Numbered from the stretch's first letter, positions 18,570 to 28,320 are shown. The stretch: DNA of 64,000 bases from Rhodothermales bacterium (GCA_022825385.1 JAJDWX010000015.1:1-64000); one strand, 5' to 3'. Numbers and translations are program-made. The notes: generated by a model from the sequence alone, not told the origin.

Positions 18570-18684
18570 GACGCCTTGTGCTGTCGCCCGGCCCGAAATC
18601 CCGTACGGCTTCGGCGAAAAACTTCTCGAAAACCGCCTGCGCCGTTCTGCGTCGAAACCATTACTCCCTGGTATCCCGCCTGCG

Positions 18685-18990
18685 TTACTGCGCTACGCTT
18701 GCGATCGCGGTCTTTTCGATGCGCAACTTGACGTTCGTATCTGCTTGAACGAGTACGCTCCGTTCGTCTACCTGCGTCACCGAGGCGTGTACGCCGCCTA
18801 CCGTTATGATTTTGTCTCCCTTGCGGACGGCAGCGATCATCTGCTTGCGCTCCGCGTCCTTTTTTCGCTGCGGCCGGATAATAAAGAAGTAGAAAACGAT
18901 AAAAATCAGAATCAGCGGGAGCAACATGGCCATCGGATTCTGACCGCCGGTGGCCTGCGCCAGCGGCAACAACGTTTCGTATAGCGGCAT
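18685..18990 (-). CDS. yajC: Preprotein translocase subunit YajC
   Basis: Small accessory subunit of the SecDF-YajC holotranslocon. The 101-residue protein has one membrane helix ([19 protein letters not shown], about residues 20-38), the diagnostic [13 protein letters not shown] just inside it, and a cytoplasmic domain with [22 protein letters not shown]. The ATG at 18990 matches the family. A longer frame reaching 19044 runs into the SRP RNA gene and is rejected. Confidence 0.95.
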   Translation of the reverse strand: MPLYETLLPLAQATGGQNPMAMLLPLILIFIVFYFFIIRPQRKKDAERKQMIAAVRKGDKIITVGGVHASVTQVDERSVLVQADTNVKLRIEKTAIASVAQ

Positions 18991-19016
18991 AGGTGGAGCT
19001 ATGTATGGCGGCGGGG

Positions 19017-19027
19017 TGAAAAAAGAG
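19017..19027 (-). terminator. T-run terminating the SRP RNA
   Basis: Directly after the closing stem of the SRP RNA the minus strand reads CTCTTTTTTC, a six-T run. The RNA's own terminal helix would serve as the hairpin. Confidence 0.6.
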
Positions 19028-19125
19028 GGGCAAGCTCCCCGCATCGCGTCGCTTCGACCTGCTTACTGCTGCTGCCTTCCGGCCCTGACAGGATTCGCAG
19101 GGAGCAGACCGTGCGGAACTTGCCC
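19028..19125 (-). ncRNA. ffs: Signal recognition particle RNA, small bacterial (4.5S) type
   Basis: The minus strand carries the conserved SRP domain IV signature GTCAGGGCCGGAAGGCAGCAG, with the asymmetric loop and GGAA tetraloop region. The first seven bases (GGGCAAG, at 19125-19119 on the minus strand) and the last seven (CTTGCCC, at 19034-19028) are complementary and close the hairpin at about 98 nt. That is the length of a 4.5S RNA without an Alu domain. It binds Ffh and targets membrane proteins. It lies between priA and yajC, apt next to a translocon gene. Confidence 0.92.
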
Positions 19126-19130
19126 TTGCG

Positions 19131-19161
19131 AAGATACCCGTACGAACCGGCTGGGTTCCAA
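19131..19161 (-). promoter_or_regulatory. Putative promoter of the SRP RNA
   Basis: On the minus strand TTGGAA (19161-19156) and TATCTT (19136-19131) are separated by 19 nt. The second box is about 6 nt before the predicted RNA 5' end. Confidence 0.35.
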
Positions 19162-19192
19162 TCGAAAATATTGGAAAACCGAAATGCTTCCG

Positions 19193-21439
19193 TCAAAAAA
19201 ATCCGACGGGGTCTATGTCGATGTTCACGCGGCAGCCGGTCGGAAGCGAGCGCATGTCGCGCTCCACCGTCCGCAAGGCTTTTTGCAGGGACATGCGCCC
19301 CGCGCGGCGGCGCTTTACAATGGAATGATACCGGTACTGCTTTTTTACCCGGCTTACGAAGGCTTCTTCCGGACCCATGACCTGGGCGGCGGGCAGGGCT
19401 TGTCGCAGGGCCTCCGTCCAGCGGCGGGCCAGCGCGGCGACGTCCCCGGCATGAGGCCCCCGGAACGCGACGCCCGCCATCCGCCCGAACGGCGGGTAGC
19501 CCAGCGCGCGGCGTTCCGCCAACGCCCGCGCGGCGAACGTTGCGTAGTCGTGGTCCCGCGCATAGCGCAGCACGGAGCGATCGGGATTCCGTGTCTGAAT
19601 AATCGCTTCGCCCGGCAGCGAGGCGCGTCCGGCGCGTCCGGCTACCTGCGAAAGCAACTGATAGGCGCGTTCTTCGGCGCGAAAATCAGGGAGCAGCAAG
19701 CCGATATCCGCATTGATCACCCCGACCAGCGTGACGCGCTCGAAGTCGAAGCCTTTCGCAACCATCTGCGTCCCCACGAGAATATCCGCCTTGCCTTCTT
19801 CGAAGCGGCGGAGCAGCGTTTCGTGCGCGCCTTTCGCAGCGGCGGCGTCCAGGTCCATGCGCACGACGCGCGCTTCCGGGAAACGCGTTTCCAGTTCCTC
19901 TTCTACGCGCTGCGTACCTGCGCCGAACACCTCTATTCCCGTTTCCCCGCACTGTGCGCAGCGGGCGCGAAACGGCTCCGCGCGCCCGCAGTAATGGCAC
20001 CGCAAGCAATGACCGCTCTTGTGAAAAACCATCGTGATCGAGCAGTTCGGGCATTCCGGGGACCAGCCGCAGCGCGTACATTCGGGCAGGGGGGCGTAGC
20101 CGCGCCGATTTTGCAGGAGAATGACTTGTTCGGAACGCGCAAGCCGTTCTTCTATCGCGGCTTCGAGTCCGGGGGACAGCGAGGCGGACGAAGGCGCGCC
20201 GCGCAGGTCTATAATGCGTACGCGCGGCAAGGGAACCGATTGGCCTCGTTCGCGGCGGGCCCGTTCGGGCAAGGGCAACAAGGTATATTTCCCGGTTTGC
20301 GCATTGTAATGGCTCTCCAGGCTGGGCGTCGCCGATCCGAGGATGCACGCGGCGTCGTTCATGCGCGCGCGCAGGACGGCTACGTCGCGGGCATGATAGC
20401 GGGGCGCCGGGTCTTGCTGCTTGTAGGATTGTCCATGCTCTTCGTCCACCACCAGCAACCCGAGGTTCGGCAAGGGCGCCAGCACGGCGGATCGCGGTCC
20501 TACGACGGCGTCGAAACGGCCCGCCCGCAAAAGCCGCCACGTATCGAATCGTTCGCCGGCGCTCATGCCGGAATGCAACACCGCGATGCGGTTGCCGAAA
20601 TGCGCCCGGAAACGCCGTACGATCTGGGGCGTGAGCGCTATTTCGGGAACGAGCACGATGCCTGTGCGGCCCTGCCGAATCGCTTGCTTCAGGGCTTCGA
20701 TGTACACTTCCGTTTTCCCGCTGCCCGTTACGCCATGCAGCAGAAACGCGCGAAAGCGGCGGGCCTCGATACATTCCGAAACAGCCCGCAGCGCTTCGGC
20801 CTGCGCAGGATGCAGCGTACGCTCCGGGAGCGCGGCTGGCGTGTCCGCGTCGAGGATCCCGGCGCGAATTGCTTCTGCCTCCACGATCTCAAGTACGCCG
20901 CGCTGCGCAAGGCTTCGGAGCGTCGAGGAGGCGGCGCCTGCGCGGGCCAGCACATCGGCCTGGCGGGGTTCCGGAAAGCCTTCGGCCCTGTAGTCGGCGA
21001 GGGCTTCTACGACCGCTCTTTGCCTGGCGCCGCGCAATTCGGCGCGTAACGTTTCCGCGGCTTCGGCATGCCGCCACGCAGGAGCGAACCGGACGCGCCG
21101 TTCCATCCGTACGCTGGCGGGATTGCTCGAAAGCATGCCTGCCGGCAACAGGACGCGAAACACCTCGCCCCAGGAACATACGTAGTAGTCCGCCATCCAC
21201 CGGACCAGATCGAACAATTCGGCGGAAACCGACGGCAAGGCGTCCAGCGCCTCAAGCAAATCCCTGGTGCGTTCGAGGTCGGGCGCTTCCCGGCGCAGGG
21301 CGGTTACGACGCCGATCATGCGGCGCGAACCCAAGGGAGCGCGCACCCGGCATCCGACGGCCACGCCGGACATATCTGCCGGAACGCGGTATACGAAGGG
21401 TTGGGGCAGCGGAAGGGGAAATGCCACCTCGGCGAACAT
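19193..21439 (-). CDS. priA: Primosomal protein N' (replication restart helicase PriA)
   Basis: A 3'-5' DNA helicase that reloads the replisome at stalled forks. The 748-residue protein starts MFAEVAFPLPLPQPFVYRVP, the 3'-end-binding domain. It then has Walker A HGVTGSGKTEVY (about residues 264-275), DEEH box VVDEEHG, GSATPS, and the zinc-binding cysteine pairs in CTRCGWSPECPNC and CLRCHYCG..., followed by CAQCGE. Helicase motifs GTQMVAKGFDF and QVAGRAGR follow. It is the last gene of the nuo-rpe-priA transcription unit, starting 5 nt after rpe. Confidence 0.96.
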   Translation of the reverse strand: MFAEVAFPLPLPQPFVYRVPADMSGVAVGCRVRAPLGSRRMIGVVTALRREAPDLERTRDLLEALDALPSVSAELFDLVRWMADYYVCSWGEVFRVLLPAGMLSSNPASVRMERRVRFAPAWRHAEAAETLRAELRGARQRAVVEALADYRAEGFPEPRQADVLARAGAASSTLRSLAQRGVLEIVEAEAIRAGILDADTPAALPERTLHPAQAEALRAVSECIEARRFRAFLLHGVTGSGKTEVYIEALKQAIRQGRTGIVLVPEIALTPQIVRRFRAHFGNRIAVLHSGMSAGERFDTWRLLRAGRFDAVVGPRSAVLAPLPNLGLLVVDEEHGQSYKQQDPAPRYHARDVAVLRARMNDAACILGSATPSLESHYNAQTGKYTLLPLPERARRERGQSVPLPRVRIIDLRGAPSSASLSPGLEAAIEERLARSEQVILLQNRRGYAPLPECTRCGWSPECPNCSITMVFHKSGHCLRCHYCGRAEPFRARCAQCGETGIEVFGAGTQRVEEELETRFPEARVVRMDLDAAAAKGAHETLLRRFEEGKADILVGTQMVAKGFDFERVTLVGVINADIGLLLPDFRAEERAYQLLSQVAGRAGRASLPGEAIIQTRNPDRSVLRYARDHDYATFAARALAERRALGYPPFGRMAGVAFRGPHAGDVAALARRWTEALRQALPAAQVMGPEEAFVSRVKKQYRYHSIVKRRRAGRMSLQKALRTVERDMRSLPTGCRVNIDIDPVGFF

Positions 21440-21443
21440 GCGA

Positions 21444-22112
21444 TCAGGCTTCAGGAGCAGCCGCCTTCCGAAGCGCCTGCACATTGTCGGCTATGGAAGC
21501 GCCGCCGAACACGGCGTTGCCCGCCACCACGACCGTGGCTCCGGCCTGGACCACTTCGCGTACGTTGCCTGCGTAGACGCCGCCGTCCACTTGCAACCAG
21601 GCCCGGGGCGCCGTCCGATCGAGCATGTCTCTGAGTCGTCGAATCTTATCCGTCGATTCGGGAATGTATTTCTGGCCGCTGAACCCGGGATCGACCGACA
21701 TGACCAGCGCCATATCCACGCCGGAGAGCGCCTCCGCGATGGCGCTGAGCGGCGTTCCGGGATTCAGGGTGACGCCCGCCATCGCGCCGCGCGAGCGAAT
21801 ATGCGCCAGGACGCGATGCAGGCGCGTACAGGTTTCCACGTGCACCGTAACGAGGTCGGCGCCCGCCGCAATGAAATCGTCTACGTACCGGCGCGGCTCC
21901 TCGATCATGAGGTGCACGTCCAGCTTGGCCCCGGTTTCGTCCGCCAGCGGGCGCAGCGCGTTCACCACGAAAGGGCCCACGGTAATGTTTGGCACGAAAC
22001 GCCCGTCCATCACGTCGATATGGAGCCAGTCCACGCCGGCGTCCAGGGCTTCCCGCGCCTGCGCGCCAAGGCGGGCAGCGTCCGAGGCGATGATGGAGGC
22101 GGACAGAATCAA
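21444..22112 (-). CDS. rpe: Ribulose-phosphate 3-epimerase
   Basis: Interconverts ribulose-5- and xylulose-5-phosphate in the pentose phosphate pathway. The 222-residue TIM barrel has SASIIASDAARL, the metal-site HIDVMDGRFVPNITVGP, KLDVHLMIEEP, SVDPGFSGQKYIP and QVDGGVYAGN. No ATG fits. The start is TTG at 22112-22110, which overlaps the TGA of nuoH in a TTGA arrangement, so translation is probably coupled. The open frame continues upstream inside nuoH as a shadow. Its position between nuoH and priA suggests readthrough from the complex I operon. Confidence 0.92.
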   Translation of the reverse strand: MILSASIIASDAARLGAQAREALDAGVDWLHIDVMDGRFVPNITVGPFVVNALRPLADETGAKLDVHLMIEEPRRYVDDFIAAGADLVTVHVETCTRLHRVLAHIRSRGAMAGVTLNPGTPLSAIAEALSGVDMALVMSVDPGFSGQKYIPESTDKIRRLRDMLDRTAPRAWLQVDGGVYAGNVREVVQAGATVVVAGNAVFGGASIADNVQALRKAAAPEA

Positions 22113-23143
22113 GAAAACATGCGGAAAACGATCATGCCGAGCGCAACGAGCACGACATTGACCAGGCCGACAGGGAGCAAAACTTTCCAGCCCAGTTGCA
22201 TGAGCTGATTGTATTTGAATCGGGGCAGCGTCCACCGCACCCAGATGAACAAAAAGGCGAAAAAGGCCACTTTGGCCAGGAGGGACAGGACCTGAAGCGC
22301 CCCAAGCAGTATGCTGCCGGCAAGTTCGGGAAACGCCTGCACCAGCAAGGGTTCGAACGGCACCAGGTATCCCCCGAAAAAGAGGGTTACGATGACAAAG
22401 GACGCCACCCACCAGTTGACGTATTCGGCGAGAAAAAACATGCCAAACTTCATTCCGCTGTATTCTGTGTGATACCCGCCCACCAGTTCCTGTTCCGCCT
22501 CCGGCAAATCGAACGGGGCGCGGTTCGTTTCGGCGAACGCCGTCACCACGAAAAGAACAGCGCCGACGGGATTGCGAAATACGTTCCACCCCAGAATCGC
22601 CCAGCCGCCCGCCTGATCTTCCACGATGCCCGTGACGTTGAGCGTACCCGCAAGCAAAATCACGGATACCACCGCCAGGCCCATCGTCAGTTCGTACGAA
22701 ATCATTTGCGCCGCCGAACGCAGTCCGCCCAGCAGGGAATATTTGCTATTCGAACTCCAGCCTGCGAGGGTAATGCCGTACACGCTGATGGACGTAAGCG
22801 CAAGAATGACCAGGACCCCCGGCCCGACGTCCGCGATAACCACCCCGCGGGCAAAGGGAATTACGGCGGGGACGGACATGGCCACGACCACCATGAGGAC
22901 CGGAGCCAGCGAATGGACAAACGGATTCGCCGAGAAGGGCCGTATATCTTCCTTGAAAAGCAGTTTGAGAACATCGGCGAACGGCTGCAAAAAGCCGAGG
23001 GGCCCAACGCGGTCGGGGCCGGGCCGGAGCTGGATATACCCCGACACCTTGCGCTCGGCGTACACAAGCACGGACGCCGAGAGCATCATCAGGTTCAGCA
23101 CGACGAACGCCACGATAGCTGTCCAGTAAAGCGGTATATCCAT
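22109..23143 (-). CDS. nuoH: NADH-quinone oxidoreductase subunit H
   Basis: Membrane subunit of complex I that helps form the quinone chamber. The 344-residue protein has about eight hydrophobic segments. It carries the family motifs YAERKVSGYIQLRPGPDRVGP near the N-terminus, the acidic quinone-site loop AFAETNRAPFDLPEAEQELVGGYHTEYSGMKF and, near the end, WVRWTLPRFKYNQLMQLGWK. It is preceded by nuoG with a 39-nt gap, and its stop overlaps the rpe start. Confidence 0.96.
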   Translation of the reverse strand: MDIPLYWTAIVAFVVLNLMMLSASVLVYAERKVSGYIQLRPGPDRVGPLGFLQPFADVLKLLFKEDIRPFSANPFVHSLAPVLMVVVAMSVPAVIPFARGVVIADVGPGVLVILALTSISVYGITLAGWSSNSKYSLLGGLRSAAQMISYELTMGLAVVSVILLAGTLNVTGIVEDQAGGWAILGWNVFRNPVGAVLFVVTAFAETNRAPFDLPEAEQELVGGYHTEYSGMKFGMFFLAEYVNWWVASFVIVTLFFGGYLVPFEPLLVQAFPELAGSILLGALQVLSLLAKVAFFAFLFIWVRWTLPRFKYNQLMQLGWKVLLPVGLVNVVLVALGMIVFRMFS

Positions 23144-23182
23144 GCGTGGTTGCGATAAAATGATTTTCGGTGCGGGGCGCGG

Positions 23183-24913
23183 CTACGCAAGCGTTCCGAT
23201 TTCTGTCAGGCGAACCCCGCTCGATCCCATGTTTTCGTAGGTAGCCCCCTCGAAGGCGCCGAGATGCTGCGCGATTTCCCGCATAATTTCTTTCGGGGAA
23301 GCATCGGCCCATTCCAGGCCCAGGCCCCGCGCAATGTTCGGCAACATTTCCCAGCTTGGCTTGCACTGTACCTGATTCGCTGCATTATGCCAGCGGTCGA
23401 AGGGCGTACCGTGCGAATCCAGCCGGCTGACGCCCATTTCCATGCGGAGCGTTCGGTTGACGCCCCGGATGGCCTTGGCGGGCCACACGCGTTGCGCATG
23501 CCCGTCTTCGCTTACGTAGCTTCCCACCGTTTCCACGACCATCGCGGCGGGGAGCGCCACGTCGGCGGCGGCCAGCGTTTCGTTGGTGGTATGGTACGTA
23601 TGCAGGACGACCGGAATGTCCTGTATTTCCGCTGCCTGAAACAGTCCGCTGGCCACGGGATCGTCCTCAAGCGCGTAGAGGGCGGCAATCTCGCCCGCCT
23701 CCAGCCTGGCGCGGACGAGCGCCGGGTCGACGGGGCGGACGCCCAGCCGTCGGCATCCTTCGGCGTTCGGCGCCTTGTCGTCCGTAATCAGCCAGCCGTC
23801 CCCGGCCCCCGGCTTGACATGGGGGATGTAGGCGGGCGGGGAAGCCCCCAACGCCGCCGCCAGCTTGCACAGGAGGTAGTTGTCTTCCACGGTGGCGTGC
23901 GGCGAGCCGAGAAAGAGGATGTTCGATCCGTCCGCGGAACCGAGCAGTTCGGATGCGCGGGCGTACGCCGTTTCCCAGTCCGCCGGTTGCAATCCCTCGT
24001 CGCCCCGGATCCGGGGTCCGTCGGGGCGCTGTTCGTTGAACCGCGCGTACGTTGCGCGGTCCTCGTCGGGCAGCCAATAGTCGTTGATATGCGGGTTTGC
24101 GCGGGGCGTGATGCGCAGCACCAGATTGTCGCGCACCCAGTAGGAGCAGTTGGCTCCTTTGGCGTTGGTCACGGTGATGGACGGGGCAGAACTCATTTCC
24201 CATATCCGGGCGCGAAACCGGAAGTCGATGGACGTGAGCGCGCCGACCGGACAGATGTCGATGACGTTCATCGAATACGGGTCGTCGAATACCTCGCCCG
24301 GCGGCGTCATGGGATAATTTTTTACGCCGCGTTCGATGATGGTCAATTGATGGCTCTTCGACACCTCGTCGGTAAAGCGCGTACACCGCGTGCAGTTGAT
24401 GCACCGCTCGCCGTCCAGCATCACCCGCGGGCCTAATACCACCTTTTTGGGCTTCTGGACTTTGCGAAATTCGAAACGAGACCCCTCGGGGCCATACTTG
24501 TACGTCTGGTTTTGCAGCGGACAGTGGCCCGCCTGATCGCAAATGGGGCAATCGAGCGGATGGTTGACGAGCAGGAACTCCAGATTGTCTCTCTGGGCCT
24601 GCTCCACCAGTTCGCTACTCCGATGCGTACGGACCGCCATGCCGTCCGCCATATCCACGGAGCAACTCGTGGTCATCTTCGGACCCCACCGGACGATGGG
24701 CTCCCCGTCGTCGTTCCGCGAAATCTCGCCGGTTTCCCGGTCCCGAACCGGCATGCCCACTTCCACAAGGCACTGTCGGCAGTTGGCCGGTACGGAAAGC
24801 GCCGGGTGATAGCAGAAATGCGGCAGTTCCACCCCGTGATCCAGGCAAAACTGAAGCAGCTTCGGCTGCCCTTCGAACGCGTACTCCTTGTTGTCTATCG
24901 TAATTTTCGGCAT
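23183..24913 (-). CDS. nuoG: NADH-quinone oxidoreductase subunit G (short form)
   Basis: Iron-sulfur subunit carrying electrons from NuoF to NuoI. The 576-residue protein begins with a plant-type 2Fe-2S domain (HFCYHPALSVPANCRQCLVEV, residues about 35-55). A His-Cys 4Fe-4S segment follows (CPICDQAGHCPLQ), then CINCTRCTRFTDEV and a 4Fe-4S/molybdopterin-oxidoreductase-like part. It is shorter than the about 900-residue E. coli NuoG, with a reduced C-terminal domain, as in several Bacteroidota-type complexes. A PEST-like loss of the C-terminus by frameshift is not indicated. Confidence 0.93.
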   Translation of the reverse strand: MPKITIDNKEYAFEGQPKLLQFCLDHGVELPHFCYHPALSVPANCRQCLVEVGMPVRDRETGEISRNDDGEPIVRWGPKMTTSCSVDMADGMAVRTHRSSELVEQAQRDNLEFLLVNHPLDCPICDQAGHCPLQNQTYKYGPEGSRFEFRKVQKPKKVVLGPRVMLDGERCINCTRCTRFTDEVSKSHQLTIIERGVKNYPMTPPGEVFDDPYSMNVIDICPVGALTSIDFRFRARIWEMSSAPSITVTNAKGANCSYWVRDNLVLRITPRANPHINDYWLPDEDRATYARFNEQRPDGPRIRGDEGLQPADWETAYARASELLGSADGSNILFLGSPHATVEDNYLLCKLAAALGASPPAYIPHVKPGAGDGWLITDDKAPNAEGCRRLGVRPVDPALVRARLEAGEIAALYALEDDPVASGLFQAAEIQDIPVVLHTYHTTNETLAAADVALPAAMVVETVGSYVSEDGHAQRVWPAKAIRGVNRTLRMEMGVSRLDSHGTPFDRWHNAANQVQCKPSWEMLPNIARGLGLEWADASPKEIMREIAQHLGAFEGATYENMGSSGVRLTEIGTLA

Positions 24914-24938
24914 GGTTCAACGTGCGGCGCGGCGCTTG

Positions 24939-26264
24939 TTACGCCACCGCGTATATGCTTTGCCGGCATTTGGCTTCGAATTCTTCCCGGAAACGCTGGA
25001 TGGTGTTGCGAACGGGCCAGGCCGCCGCGTCGGCCAGCGCGCAAACCGTTCGGCCTTCCATCTGATCGCACAATTCCAGCAGGATATCCAGGTCGCGCAA
25101 GGTTCCTTGCCCCTCGTCGATGCGGGTAACCAGGTTTTCGATCCAGCCGGTTCCTTCGCGGCATGGCGTACACTGTCCGCAGCTCTCGTGATGATAGAAC
25201 CGGGTCACCCGTCGAAGAAACTTGACCATGTCCGTGTCCTCGTCCATCGCCAGCATCCCGGCCGTTCCCATCATGGAACCCGCCTTGCGCAGCGATTCAG
25301 CGTCCATGGTAACGCCTTCTATCATGTCTGCGCGCAAAACAGGCACCGACGCGCCGCCCGGCACGATCGCCTTGAGTTTTTTGCCGCCCCGCACGCCGCC
25401 GGCGACCTTGTCGATCAAATCGGTTATCAACATGCCGGTCGGGTATTCGTACACGCCGGGCCGCTCCACATGCCCCGATATGCCGTAGAGCACCGGCCCC
25501 GGGTGTTTTTCCGCGCCGACGCCCGCAAACCATTCGGCCCCCCGGTTAATAATCAGCGGCGCGCAGGCGAGGGTCTCTACGTTATTGACCGTGGTGGGGC
25601 AACCCCAGAGCCCTTTTTGCGCGGGAAACGGAGGCTTGATGCGCGGATAGGCTCGCTTCCCTTCGACGGATTCGAGCAAACTGGTTTCTTCGCCGCAGAT
25701 GTACGCGCCCGCGCCCTTGTGAATCACGATATCGCTGGAAAAATCCGTTCCGAGGATGCGCTTGCCCGCATAGCCCTTGTCGTACAGCGTAGCCAGTTCG
25801 CGTTCCATATGGCGAATCCAGTCGGCGTATTCCCCGCGCACGTACAGGTACGTAGCGTCGATCTGCATGGCCCAGGCCGCAATCAGGATGCCCTCGAAAA
25901 CGAGGTGCGGGTTGTATTCCATGAGCTGCCGGTCCTTGAACGTCCCCGGCTCGCTTTCGTCGCCGTTGCAGGCAATGTAGCGGGGTTTTCCGGGCTCGAC
26001 CGGGGGCATGAAACTCCATTTCAGCCCGGTCGGGAATCCTGCGCCGCCTCGCCCGCGCAAGCCGCTGGCTTTCGCCGCCTCGATCACCTTGCCCGGCGCC
26101 CATTCCTCGCGGGTCAGCACGGCGCGCAACGCTTCGTAGCCGCCGTGGCCTACGTACGTATCGAACCGGTGCAAATCGCGAACCGGGGGCAACAGCGCGC
26201 GCTCGTAGCTGCGCCAGGCGTCGGTTTTGCCGGATTCGTTGTTGCCGAACAAGGCCATCTCCAT
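24939..26264 (-). CDS. nuoF: NADH-quinone oxidoreductase subunit F
   Basis: NADH- and FMN-binding subunit of complex I. In its 441 residues are the NADH/FMN loop GLRGRGGAGFPTGLKW, CNGDESEPGTFKDR, AGAYICGEETSLLESVEGKR, NNVETLACAP and the 4Fe-4S site ESCGQCTPCREG with a later cysteine in GRTVCALADA. All ligands for N3 are present. It is co-transcribed with nuoE (54 nt upstream) and nuoG (25 nt downstream). Confidence 0.97.
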   Translation of the reverse strand: MEMALFGNNESGKTDAWRSYERALLPPVRDLHRFDTYVGHGGYEALRAVLTREEWAPGKVIEAAKASGLRGRGGAGFPTGLKWSFMPPVEPGKPRYIACNGDESEPGTFKDRQLMEYNPHLVFEGILIAAWAMQIDATYLYVRGEYADWIRHMERELATLYDKGYAGKRILGTDFSSDIVIHKGAGAYICGEETSLLESVEGKRAYPRIKPPFPAQKGLWGCPTTVNNVETLACAPLIINRGAEWFAGVGAEKHPGPVLYGISGHVERPGVYEYPTGMLITDLIDKVAGGVRGGKKLKAIVPGGASVPVLRADMIEGVTMDAESLRKAGSMMGTAGMLAMDEDTDMVKFLRRVTRFYHHESCGQCTPCREGTGWIENLVTRIDEGQGTLRDLDILLELCDQMEGRTVCALADAAAWPVRNTIQRFREEFEAKCRQSIYAVA

Positions 26265-26318
26265 TGAATTTTTCTTCGGACGCGATGCGGACTTTTCGAA
26301 AAAAGGCTCCCGGAACGG

Positions 26319-26993
26319 TTATTCGAAGGTTTCGGCGGCGGGCGGGGTTTGCCCGACCTCGGTCGCTTCTGCATCCGATCGCCGGTTTCCGCCCAGGTCG
26401 TCTTCGTCCTGCGGCAAGGTTACGGATACGAACGGCGGCTTTTTCCCCGCCTTGAGCGCATCGATCAGCGCATCCAGTTTTTCCCTGGAAAGGTTATGCA
26501 CGTACGGACCGTTGGTCACCTGAAGCATGGGCGCCGTGCCGCAGGCTCCAAGGCACTCCGCTCCCTGAATCGTGAACAACCCGTCTTCGGTGGTTTCTCC
26601 CTCCCGAATATCCAGCTTTTCTTCAAGGTAGCGCAACATGTCGTAGCCCCCGCACAACTGGCAGCTGAAGCAGGTGCATACGTCCAGCACGTACTTTCCC
26701 TTTTGCGCCTTGTAGTACTGCGTATAAAACGTCGCCACGCCGTACGCAAGCGAAAACGGAATGCCAAGCGTATCGGCCGCGAGGCGAATCACTTCCGGCG
26801 GCAAAAAACCGAACTTTTCCTGGGCAAGCCAAAACGTTTTCATGACGGCGCTCTCGGGCGTGGGATACTGTGCCCGAAAGGCTTCGATCTGTTCCTTTTC
26901 CGCCTCGGTGAAGACCAGTTCCTCTTTGGAAAAGACGGGTTCCGGAGCACGGTCCGGCAAGGAAACCACAGGATGTTTGATAAAATCGCTCAC
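26319..26993 (-). CDS. nuoE: NADH-quinone oxidoreductase subunit E
   Basis: Thioredoxin-like 2Fe-2S subunit (N1a) of complex I. The cluster ligands are in CTCFSCQLCGGYD and ECLGACGTAPM. The start chosen is GTG at 26993, 7 nt after nuoD ends, giving 224 residues. A TTG at 27032 would overlap nuoD by about 32 nt. An acidic and proline-rich C-terminal tail of about 30 residues extends beyond the fold. The first cluster motif has an extra cysteine (CTCFSC) compared with the canonical CxxxxC, probably neutral. Confidence 0.93.
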   Translation of the reverse strand: MSDFIKHPVVSLPDRAPEPVFSKEELVFTEAEKEQIEAFRAQYPTPESAVMKTFWLAQEKFGFLPPEVIRLAADTLGIPFSLAYGVATFYTQYYKAQKGKYVLDVCTCFSCQLCGGYDMLRYLEEKLDIREGETTEDGLFTIQGAECLGACGTAPMLQVTNGPYVHNLSREKLDALIDALKAGKKPPFVSVTLPQDEDDLGGNRRSDAEATEVGQTPPAAETFE

Positions 26994-27000
26994 GGCCGGA

Positions 27001-28320
27001 TTATTTGTCGGCTTCGCCCATGACCGGGTCAATGGAACCGATGAGAATGACGGCGTCGGCGACCAGCGCCCCTTCCATCATGTGTTCGAGGCCTTGCAAA
27101 TTCGTGAAAGAAGGCGCATTGACCTTGGCCCGCCAGGGGTTGCCCGTACCGTCGGACTGAAGGTACCAGCCCAGTTCGCCTTTCGGCGATTCGATGGCCT
27201 GATAACAGACGGCGCCCTTTGGCGGGGCGATGCCCGCGTCGGTGTACAGAAAATCGTGGATCATGCCCTCCATGGAGTAATACACTTCGTCCTTCGAGGG
27301 GTAGGCCCGCTTGGCGTCGTCTGCGCGAATGGGGCCATCCGGCAAACGTTCCAGGCACTGCCGGATAATCCGAAGGCTTTCTTTCATTTCTTCGAGTCGC
27401 ACGAAATACCGCGCCAGGGAATCCCCCTCTTCGCGGGTGGGAACGTCGAATGCTACGTCTCCATAAAACAAATAGGGTTCGAACCGCCGAATATCGTACG
27501 GCTCGCCGCTTGCGCGCAGGTTGGGTCCGGTGAGGCCGATTTCCACGGCTTCCTCGCGGGTCAGCGTACCCACATTCCGGTTCCGGTCGATCCAGATGCG
27601 ATTCCGGTTGAGCAGGGCTTCCCAGCCTGCTATTTCCTTTCCGAATTCGTCCGTGAACCGGCGTATCAGGCGGAACGCTTCCGGGGTCAGGTCGGCGGCC
27701 AGTCCGCCGATACGGCTATGCGACACCGTGAAGCGGGCGCCCGCCACTTCGTCGAAAATACGATACAGGTCCTCGCGTCCCTTGAACGTCCACAGAAAAA
27801 CGGAAACCGCGCCGGCGTCCATCAAGCCGACGCCCAGCCAAAGCAAATGCGACGAAATGCGGGCCAGTTCGCACAGGATCATGCGAAGCCATTGCGCTCG
27901 CTCGGGCGCCTCGATCCCCGCCAGTTTCTCCACAGCCAGGCACCACGCCACATTGTTGGAATACGGCGACAGGTAATCCATGCGGTCCGTATAGGGCATG
28001 AATTCCTGATAGGTCTTGTGTTCGGCCAGTTTCTCGATGCCCCGGTGCAAATACCCGATATCCAGCACCGATTTATCAATGGTTTCGCCATCCATTTTGA
28101 CCACGCACCGGAGTACGCCATGGGTGGCCGGATGCTGCGGCCCGATATTCAGGATCATCTCGTGTTCGAGCGGATCCGCTCCGTTCGCCGCGTTGCGCTG
28201 CGCCTGCTCGAGCCATACGTGCTTGGTTTCGAGGCGTTCGTAGATCGCCTCGTTGTGGCGGGGCCAGAAACGGAAGACCGATTCCGCTTCCGCCGTCCGA
28301 AAACCCGATGCGGCGCTCAT
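27001..28320 (-). CDS. nuoD: NADH-quinone oxidoreductase subunit D
   Basis: 49-kDa subunit that forms part of the quinone site. The 439-residue protein has ILNIGPQHPATHGVLRCVVKMDGE, DIGYLHRGIEKLAE, YTDRMDYLSPYSNNVAW, an ARISSHLLWLG stretch and the C-terminal GSIDPVMGEADK, where the invariant final D(P)xxGExDR pattern ends in DK. An N-terminal extension of about 45 residues precedes the core. Its start overlaps the nuoC stop in an ATGA. Confidence 0.96.
   Translation of the reverse strand: MSAASGFRTAEAESVFRFWPRHNEAIYERLETKHVWLEQAQRNAANGADPLEHEMILNIGPQHPATHGVLRCVVKMDGETIDKSVLDIGYLHRGIEKLAEHKTYQEFMPYTDRMDYLSPYSNNVAWCLAVEKLAGIEAPERAQWLRMILCELARISSHLLWLGVGLMDAGAVSVFLWTFKGREDLYRIFDEVAGARFTVSHSRIGGLAADLTPEAFRLIRRFTDEFGKEIAGWEALLNRNRIWIDRNRNVGTLTREEAVEIGLTGPNLRASGEPYDIRRFEPYLFYGDVAFDVPTREEGDSLARYFVRLEEMKESLRIIRQCLERLPDGPIRADDAKRAYPSKDEVYYSMEGMIHDFLYTDAGIAPPKGAVCYQAIESPKGELGWYLQSDGTGNPWRAKVNAPSFTNLQGLEHMMEGALVADAVILIGSIDPVMGEADK

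Noticed and set aside
18570-18684. FMN riboswitch upstream of ribBA
   Set aside because: The conserved RFN sequence elements are not visible in these 115 bases.
18991-19044. Longer N-terminus for YajC
   Set aside because: It would run into the SRP RNA gene, and the ATG at 18990 fits the family.
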